Assembly (NCBI GenBank): GCA_963457665.1
Contig: OY735202.1
Location: 78,933,460 to 78,997,459 of the forward strand
Reading direction: 5' to 3'
DNA length: 64,000 nucleotides
From: Thysanoteuthis rhombus
Lineage: Eukaryota > Mollusca > Cephalopoda > Oegopsida > Thysanoteuthidae
In this document: in pieces, positions 1 through 64,000 of the stretch
Position numbering within the stretch: position 1 is the stretch's first letter
Layout: every line of letters begins with the position of its first letter
Position numbers and translations under genes: made by a program
The notes under the pieces: model-generated
The model's database searches: none
Told to the model about the DNA's origin: nothing
The model's input: only the letters and a program-made list of their open reading frames with translations

Positions 1-240
1 TTGTCGGCCATAGTTTCGCATATGATTTCTAGGGATCCGCACTGTGAGTCATGATTTCTAACGTTCTTGAAATGTGACCAGCCCATTGCCATTTGAGTTT
101 AATAATTGATTCCATGATATCCCTGACCTCTGTTTTTCCTCTAATATACTGTCTTGTGATCTCGCTTTGTTATGTTGAGCACGACATCAACTTGTTTTAA
201 GGAGCGAAGGTTAACTCTATTCACTGTTCTCCTTAGAGAA
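1..240 (-). mobile_element. RTE-like LINE fragment, 3' ORF region
   Basis: On the - strand a broken reading gives RDHKT, then IIKLKWQWAGHISRT, matching the RDHKTAQ...LKWRWAGHVARM motif of the intact copy at 1385-2042. Several stops and frameshifts show it is old. It may extend beyond the window edge. The 250-550 stretch that follows holds an 83-residue + frame I cannot identify. Confidence 0.7.
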
Positions 241-1233
241 ATCACACTAGCCCTTCTTTCAAACCAAACAGAGTTTACGAATTGCGTGTTCTAGAGGGAT
301 GCAAATTTTGTCTTAACCCCTCGCTGCAGCACAAGCTACTGACAACTACAGATTTTGGACATCACTTACGATCAGCAACATGGTTTGGGGACAAGAAATT
401 ACCGCCACCTGAATTCAGACAGTGGAGTGAGCGCATTCCGTCCCTGGCCCGTCTCAGCGGTCGGAAGGATACCCATTTTTTACCTGAATACGACCGTAGG
501 ATACAACGTCTGAAACGTGGGTTCGAGAAATGATGAAGACAGCTGTACAAAAAAAAAAAAAACCCTAATCCTTATCTTGAAAATTTAGACAGGATTTATA
601 AAATGATTTTTCAGGGCAATAAAATGTTCTTAGACTTTGGTTCCTTTTGTTCACTCACGAATAAAGCGTCTTCTTTTCTGATGTATCCGTCGAATTATCA
701 TTTATCACCGGCATAACGATTGCAGTTACTTGCCCTTCATTTTGAATTCCTTTGAAAACATACATTTTTCGACCGCAGATAATTACATTGGAATCATCCT
801 AATCATATCTTCTTTTCATCTTTTTTCTACTTTTATGAAACATCGAGAAACTTGGAGTTTACCAGAATAAGCACGTTAGACTTTCTAGAATACAGTGAAG
901 AAAAGTAGAAAGTTTTTTTGATAATTTAAATCAACTCCCTTGTAATCGTTTCGGAGTTGTAGAACCAAATTACCTGCAAATGAGTCTTCAGATTTTTATT
1001 AACTGTGTCGGAAGGCGGCTGCTGTATGAATAGCTAGAGTTTTTTCGTTTAGACTTCTTTGAATTGGTACCTGGCGTTGGTGAAATACAAAGATACGATA
1101 TATAGATCGGGCGAAAGAAGAGGAATATTTTTCTTTTTCACGTCACACTACGTCATATCAATCCTTTTTGAAAAATCAATTCCAAAGATGGAAAATTTTG
1201 AAAGTGCAAGAAAAAAAAGAAGGAAACTACGCA

Positions 1234-1234
<1 letters not shown>

Positions 1235-1277
<43 letters not shown>
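1235..1277. repeat. (TA)n microsatellite
   Basis: Uninterrupted TA dinucleotides for about 43 bases, just upstream of the tRNA-like SINE and LINE. Translated frames over it are low-complexity artefacts. Confidence 0.97.
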
Positions 1278-1282
<5 letters not shown>

Positions 1283-1326
1283 GGACACATCTGGTCCAAC
1301 AGAATGGATTATGTATTGCATTACAT

Positions 1327-2095
1327 GGACACATAGCGCAGTGGTTACAGCATCAGACAAATTACTGTTAAGTAATCTGATGGTGGTTGTTGCACATGAG
1401 CACTAAGATCGAAATCGAGGACACAGAACTCGAGAAAGTAGACCACTACATCTACCTAGGGCAACGAATCTCCATGAGACCCTCAAAAGAAGAAGAAATC
1501 AAGCGAAGAATCACACTAGGATGGCAAGCCTTTGGCAGAGCTAGCTCAACCTTCAAAAATAATAAGATCCCATTAATCCTAAAGAGAAGGGTGTATAACC
1601 AATGCATCCTCCCAATAGTCACTTATGGAGCTGAAACATGGAACTTAACCAAGAAACAGACCCGTAAGCTGAGAACCATGCAACGTGCACATGAAAGAAT
1701 AATGCTGGGCCTCACATGGAGAGACCACAAAACAGCACAACACATCCGGGAAAAGACAAGAGTTAGAGACATCATAGAAGCCATAAAAAATCTCAAATGG
1801 CGGTGGGCTGGCCATGTTGCAAGAATGGCTAACAATCGATGGACATCACGACTCACAACATTGATTCCCCGAGACCATATGCGCAACCGAGGCCGGCAAA
1901 ATATTAGATGGAGAGATGAACTAGACAGGTTCAGGAAGTACTGGCTCCGTGACGCCCATGATAGAGAAGTGTGGCAAATCCTGGGGAAGGTCTATGTCCA
2001 ACGACGGACGCTAAAAGACTGATGATGGTGATGATGATGATGAATCTGATGGTACTAGGTTCGATCCTAGTGTGAGACAATATAACAATACTACT
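1327..2095 (+). mobile_element. tRNA-derived SINE head, split by a LINE insertion
   Basis: The left part (to 1384) has an A-box-like TAGCGCAGTGG. The right part (from 2043) has a B-box-like GGTTCGATCCT followed by its complementary arm. Joined at the 11-bp duplication they make a tRNA-like unit of about 75 bases, with a long hairpin (ATCAGA...ATTACT gtta AGTAAT...TCTGAT) in place of the anticodon arm. A RNA polymerase III promoter is inferred from the boxes. It is not a functional tRNA gene. Confidence 0.7.
1385..2042 (+). mobile_element. 5'-truncated RTE-like LINE with target-site duplication
   Basis: It carries an uninterrupted reading to the natural stop: KIEIEDTELEKVDHYIYLGQ, RRVYNQCILPIVTYGAETWN, RTMQRAHERIMLGLTWRDHK, LKWRWAGHVARM, WRDELDRFRKYWLRDAHDRE, VWQILGKVYVQRRTLKD. 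This is the post-palm and C-terminal part of an endonuclease-reverse transcriptase of the RTE/related type. The 3' tail is (GATGAT)n, typical of RTE-class elements. AATCTGATGGT flanks both sides (1374-1384 and 2043-2053). The open frame and clean duplication suggest a young copy, dead on arrival through 5' truncation. Confidence 0.9.
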
Positions 2096-2183
2096 AATGC
2101 TAAAGAGGGGAGTACGGTCAATATACCCCCGTCGGATAAATAAAGGGTTCGGTTCGTTACTTCCCAAAAATCTCCCAGATGTT

Positions 2184-2250
2184 ACCTGACGAAGGCCGTA
2201 GAGTGCAACGGCCGAAACGTTGTATGAAAAACAACAAAGATGTGGATGGT
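2184..2250 (+). repeat. Hammerhead-like cassette, copy 1
   Basis: CTGACGA, then the hairpin GGCCGT-agagtgca-ACGGCC, then GAAACGTTG and a second hairpin GTTGT...ACAAC. The order CUGANGA, stem II, GAAA matches the hammerhead ribozyme core. A cleavage-site strand and a paired stem I could not be found, so activity is doubtful. Related copies lie at 5030, 5158, 15893 and 18885. Confidence 0.5.
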
Positions 2251-2454
2251 CCGAATATTAATGGAAATAATAATAATACCTCATCTCAAAAATTCTGAGA
2301 TATGCATTATATTACATAGAAACTTATCTGAATTTAAGATTAGTTTCAATATAGTATAATGCATTGTCCATTTCTTGAATACATAATATCGCGTTGAAAG
2401 AGACGAAAAAGACCGAGAATGAACATGGTGGGAATTTGGGTTGAAAGTAGTTAT

Positions 2455-2512
2455 TTTGCCTTGAAGCAGCTACCTCTCGGTAGTAGGTTCAATTCCTGTA
2501 GCAGCCTAATTT
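2455..2512 (+). repeat. tRNA-like SINE fragment
   Basis: Contains agcagctacctctcggtag and ggttcaattcctgtagcagc, shared with the copies at 3441-3515 (+) and 49303-49383 (-). Only the B-box half is kept. Confidence 0.5.
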
Positions 2513-2649
2513 TCTTTAATTGTTTATTTTCTTCACGTTGTCTAAATTGAATGATATTTCAACCATGTAACGATGGGAAATCATTTCAGATAAGTTTCTC
2601 TATAATATAACGGAATTTATAATATATATGTATATAATATTTACAAAGA

Positions 2650-2953
2650 CATACCAAGATAATGAAGGAGGAGATTGTTATAATCAAACACTGTGGGAAA
2701 TATATTTTTGTCTGCGACGACAGAACCTGGATAAAAAAAAACAGGACTTACAATGAACCTATGGTGTCGTTTGATTCAGCAGAATTTTCGGAATTGAATA
2801 ATCCACAGGACACAACAAACGCTCGGTTATGTTTATATTCACCGGATATATGTCCTTGAGATTATTATTTTTTTTATATGAATAGCCTTATTTACTGTGT
2901 TAAATATTAAGCACTGAAGAACGGATGAAATTTGTTTTTATTTATTTTCTGAG

Positions 2954-2960
<7 letters not shown>
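2650..2960 (+). pseudogene. Possible mariner/Tc1 transposase relic
   Basis: A broken frame ends in LYSPDICP, stop, DYYFFY, which resembles the mariner signature YSPDLAPSDYHLF that contains the last catalytic Asp. The 65 codons before it are not recognisable and stops follow at once. Weak support; chance similarity is possible. Confidence 0.35.

Positions 2961-3008
<48 letters not shown>
2957..3008. repeat. (TA)n microsatellite
   Basis: About 52 bases of perfect AT dinucleotides in the intron before MAM0 exon C. Confidence 0.97.
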
Positions 3009-3012
<4 letters not shown>

Positions 3013-3440
3013 AAACCTTTGCAGCTTTCAAAACTAGATATTAAAGAAAATTTTTCAAATTTTTTTTAATGTCATTTCAATCACTAATTTCCCATATATC
3101 TGTCAATGCAAATCATATAATTTTCTTCGGTATTTTTTCCCTTTTTTTACATATACTTTGTTATTATGGTAAAATGTGTAGATTTTCTTTTGTTGGAATT
3201 ATCAGTTGTTTACCATGTAACTGTTTCGTGGATTTTGAAAACAAAACAGTTTTTTAGCATGGCACCCGAGCAGTGTTGATCAAACTCCTCCCCATTTTCA
3301 GCTATGATATTAATATATAGCTTATGTCATACATGTAGTTTATTATTCCATGTAACATATAACTGTTGTGTTGGCGACATGAATAGACCAAGAATAATTG
3401 AGATGAGAATTTTGAATGGAATCAGTTTTTTTGGCCTTTG

Positions 3441-3515
3441 CAGTGGCTGAATTGCTCAATGGTAAGAGAAACACTACGCTATTGGTCACAGGTTCAATTA
3501 TTGTTGCAGCTCCAT
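3441..3515 (+). mobile_element. tRNA-derived SINE copy
   Basis: A-box-like TGGCTGAATTGCTCAATGG and B-box-like GGTTCAATTATT with tRNA-like spacing. The preceding 40 bases (gaattttgaatggaatcag) are shared with the other two copies, so the unit is a tRNA head with a conserved leader. Confidence 0.6.
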
Positions 3516-3802
3516 TTTCCTTTTCCTGTGGGATAAAAGATATCTCTTAATCAAAAATCAACCCCAGAATCCGCTCCCAAATACTTCTTTTGTGGCCTAT
3601 GGCTCATCCTTCTGCAGAGTTTCATTGAAATTCAATGAGAATATTTGAGATATCGCGTGGACAAACAGACTGACCACGAGATGGTGCGGACCGACAGAGT
3701 TGAACAGATACCAGTGGATACATGTACCACTTCGAACTTCGTTGTTAGAGGTAAATCAATGTTGCTAAGAGACTAATGGTACTTTATATTCTCTGTTTTC
3801 AG

Positions 3803-61029
<57,227 letters not shown>

Positions 61030-62249
61030 GTAAGTATCAAAGGAAACTGATTCACGGTACAAAGATAATTACGTACAACGTCATTTTTGTTCCTTGGCAG
61101 TGAATTTTATTTCCTAATCTTATGTGTAAAAGGTATAGACAGTTTTGCCTTTTGTGACCAGGATAGTGATGTGCATATGTAATTGTTTTTCTTACTTTGT
61201 GTTATTAAAAATGTGCAAATTCGCCCATTGTCCAATTGAAAATAAGTAGATTTCAAATTATCTCAATTCTATTCTCAAAAGCAAAGTTTGAAGGGTATAA
61301 TTGACATTTTCTATACTTTTTTACGTAACCAATTAAAAAATAAGATTCTACCTAGGAACCAAAAAAGTCGTTGCTTTTTAAAGTTGTGCAATGTATTCTT
61401 CTTCTTCTTCTTCTTCTTCTTCTTCTTCTTCTTCTTCTTCTTCTTCTTCTTCTTCTTCTTCTTCTTCCCAACACTTTCCAATCTCCATTGCTGTTCTTTA
61501 TATTGCAATCAGATCCATCTCTTGATACTGTCATACCGTATATCAGCCATACTTTGAACGAACTTTATTTCCTTTTCTGTAAATATATCCTCCTAGTAGT
61601 GTTCAGTGGATATTATTCATGCTTATCAAATGTCAAGCTGATCTTTGTTTTCTCTCTTTGGATAATAACATACATTTACGTTTTCTTTTAAAAATTCATT
61701 CGTTTCATATTCTATACTATCTTTTTTTGGGTGGAAGTTCTCCCACTTAAGGAACCTTGTAACATTTTTCAATTACAAGCAGTAAGTGAACAGCTAAAAA
61801 GAAGTGAGGGAATGCTGGACTGTCTGCTTTAGCGAATGTAGCTATCCGGTGAGTGAAATAAGCGCCTAAAGGCAGGATTTTCTTAACGTTTTTCTCATGT
61901 TATCACACTTGGGGTTATCTTGATTCAATATAGATATAGCTAAAATTACCGTTTGGGTTAATTTGAGGATACGAAACAGAATGGTAATCTTAGTAATGTA
62001 GATAATGAGGAAACGACGTTCCTACTCTCAAACGAAGTTCCAATGCGTTCCCGAAGTACTACATCACCGATTTCAATTGATGCAGACGTGATTAAAATCG
62101 ATAAAGCCACAGTAACTAGATTTATATGACATAATTATTTCGCCAAGAACAACATCATTCATTTTCACCGGACATGATATCCAGTGATTGTATTCTTGCA
62201 GTGTGTCGTAAATATCTCCTCGTTACCACGTACCGAACATCGAACAGAA
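61030..62249 (+). other. Intron after MAM13 exon A
   Basis: Apart from the (TTC)n tract this AT-rich stretch shows no exon, RNA gene or recognisable repeat. MAM13 exon B was looked for (GHYMY..., C..FWYHMYG) and not found. Confidence 0.6.
61396..61468. repeat. (TTC)n microsatellite
   Basis: About 24 TTC triplets. Poly-Phe, poly-Leu and poly-Lys/Arg frames over it are artefacts. Confidence 0.98.
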
Positions 62250-64000
62250 ATGTGTCAAAATTTCTACTTTGATGAAATTCGAAACCTCGTCTCCTCGCAA
62301 ACGACTTGAAAATCATGAATACATTTTTCAAAAAGAAACCCAATAGAAAATGGACTTGGAAGAGTCCCAACTATGAAACCAAAAACGAAATAGACTACAT
62401 TTTAACGGAAAAAAGCCACACCATCAAAAGACATTTAAATTCTAAACCAAGTGATCATAGGAAACGACCATAGAATAGTAAGATGCAAGTAAACACCGAT
62501 AAAGAACGCAGATGAATGTTCCACACTAGACTGCAACCACTAAACGTACCAAATGAACTCACCCGACCCTTCAAGCTAAAATTGAAAAACAGATTTAAAA
62601 CCCTTACCGATCAAAATGACACCAACATCAACGAACTCCACAGCAAAATAACAACCTCTCTTATCAAAGCTGCCAATATCTTTAAACCGCGAAACACACA
62701 GACCATCAGTAAAATCTCAGACAAAACCAGGAAACTCATTGAAAAGCGCAGGAACCTCAACCACCAACAATAACAAAGGAAAAAATAGAGGAGGCCGAAC
62801 TAATCAAAACAATCAAAAAGAAACTAAGACAAAACAAAAGAAGGTAGACGACAGCTATCATCGAAACCACTCTTGAAAAACGGCGAGTCTTCAGAGCAAT
62901 AAACAAAGCTCTCAGTATAGGACAGAAACAAATTACTAGCATACTCGAAGACAACAGAGACAGAATTGTAGAACGCACTCAAGAATTCTACTAAGAACTC
63001 TACTCTTCAAGACATGAGCAACTAAGCAACCACCAGGATATGCAAGACGCTGACAATCAGTTCGACGACTACCCGGAAGTTACACCATGGGAAGTAAAAC
63101 GAGCAATTCAACAAACAAAAAAAGGAAAGGCACCTGGACTAGATAACATCACCATCAAGTTACTAAAAAAAGCCGGTAAGATCGTCTACAAAAAGCTAGC
63201 TAATCTGTTCAACTTGTGTCTAAGACAGAGTAGAGTCCCAAAATAATGGAACACGGCCATCATAATGCTTCTACATAAAATAGGAAACCTCCAATATCTC
63301 AACAACGACAGGCCGATAAACCTACTCATCAACATTTGTAAGCTGTTCACAAAAATCATCACCAACCTGATCACTAAAACACTAGATGAAAACCAACCAT
63401 GGGATTTGGCTGGATTTAGAAGAAGCTACTCGACCATGGATCATCTCCATTCAATAAACCAGCTGAAGGAGAAAGCAGCAGAATACAAAATTCCACTTGT
63501 TGTAGCATTTATATTCACGAAGGCATTCGACTCTGTAGAAATTCCCATGGTCATGAAGGCTATCACTCTACAAGGTGTACACCCTGTATAAGTCAGAGAA
63601 CTGCAGCATATATACAATCACAACAACTTCTTTATCGGACTACATAAAGACTCTGAACCCTAAGGCAAGGTGATACCTGCTCACCCAAACTGTTCACAGC
63701 CTGCCTTGAAATGATCTTCCGTAACGTGGACTGAAAAAGTAGAAATATCAAAATAGACGGCTAATATCTGAGCAACCTCTGATTTGCAGACAACATCGTA
63801 CTTTTTGCAGAGAACCCTATACGACTTTTAACTAATACTAGATGAACTAAACAAAGAAAGCAAAAGAGTTGGCCTACACATGGACTTCAGTAGAACAAAA
63901 GTCATGTGCAACAATCACATCAAGAATAAGAACAGAACTGTCATAATGGAAGATACAAAACTGGGTAAAGTAGACCACTACATCTACTCAGGACAGTGAA
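62250..64000 (+). mobile_element. RTE-like LINE, long damaged copy (runs off the window)
   Basis: In order: the endonuclease C-terminal end, NDLKIMNTFFKKKPNRKWTW, NEIDYILTE and SDHR (EEP-type catalytic D and H); the linker region LTRPFKLKLKNRFKTL; the RT fingers VKRAIQQTKKGKAPGLDNIT, IKLLKKAGKIVYKKLANLFN; RPINLLINICKLFTKIITNL; the palm AFIFTKAFDSVE, where the first catalytic motif is altered; a degraded ADD box near 63790; and the beginning KLGKVDHYIYSGQ of the C-terminal part. Several stops and frameshifts make it inactive. The 5' endonuclease portion is missing. This order, endonuclease then RT with no C-terminal RNase H seen, fits the RTE clade. Confidence 0.88.

Noticed and set aside
61288-61691. 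Poly-Phe, poly-Leu, poly-Lys and poly-Arg frames
   Set aside because: These come from the (TTC)n microsatellite read in different frames and strands.

Overview
The window is animal nuclear DNA: long GT-AG introns, AT-rich intronic sequence with long (TA)n tracts, tRNA-derived SINE-like repeats, RTE-type LINE fragments and mariner remnants. An invertebrate, probably a lophotrochozoan such as a mollusc, fits best. That assignment is inference from repeat style; nothing in the sequence proves a species.

One host gene dominates and runs on the + strand through almost the whole window (first exon seen 3803, last 61029). Neither its start nor its end is inside. I can place 37 exons joined by GT-AG introns. 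They sum to 6,382 coding bases (2,127 codons plus one base) and keep one open frame. They encode 12 complete MAM domains, the last third of a domain at the 5' side (MAM0) and the first third of one at the 3' side (MAM13). Short linkers, some Thr/Pro-rich, separate groups of three MAM domains: MAM0 / linker / 1-2-3 / linker / 4-5-6 / linker / 7-8-9 / short linker / 10-11-12 / linker / 13. No LDL-receptor A, EGF, CUB, kinase, phosphatase or membrane segment was seen. The product is therefore a large, probably extracellular, repetitive MAM protein.

The standard unit is three exons: A (C1, C2, DFDW and DHT motifs; phase 1-1), B (GHYMYIE, then C3 with FWYHMYG; phase 1-0) and C (FEG.RG...DIAIDDI...C4; phase 0-1). 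Several units depart from this by intron loss or gain: MAM1, 5, 8, 9, 11/12 and 12.

The introns hold the rest. RTE-like LINE pieces lie on both strands at 1-240, 1385-2042, 8456-8960, 20320-20520, 34581-35180, 41290-41600, 47495-48343, 48345-48620 and 60670-60825, with a longer damaged copy from about 62250 to the window end. There are mariner/Tc1 relics (6085-6245, 59260-59600, possibly 2650-2960), a pogo/Tigger-like MITE (43766-44102), tRNA-like SINEs, a 700-bp foldback, a minisatellite-bearing mobile repeat (36914-37540, 40603-40733, 49476-49862, 23690-23830), hammerhead-like cassettes and many microsatellites. The most unusual item is a 21-bp tandem array at 51567-51850 that multiplies the exon/intron junction of MAM10 exon B. 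Intron stretches not listed separately showed AT-rich sequence without recognisable coding, RNA or repeat structure.
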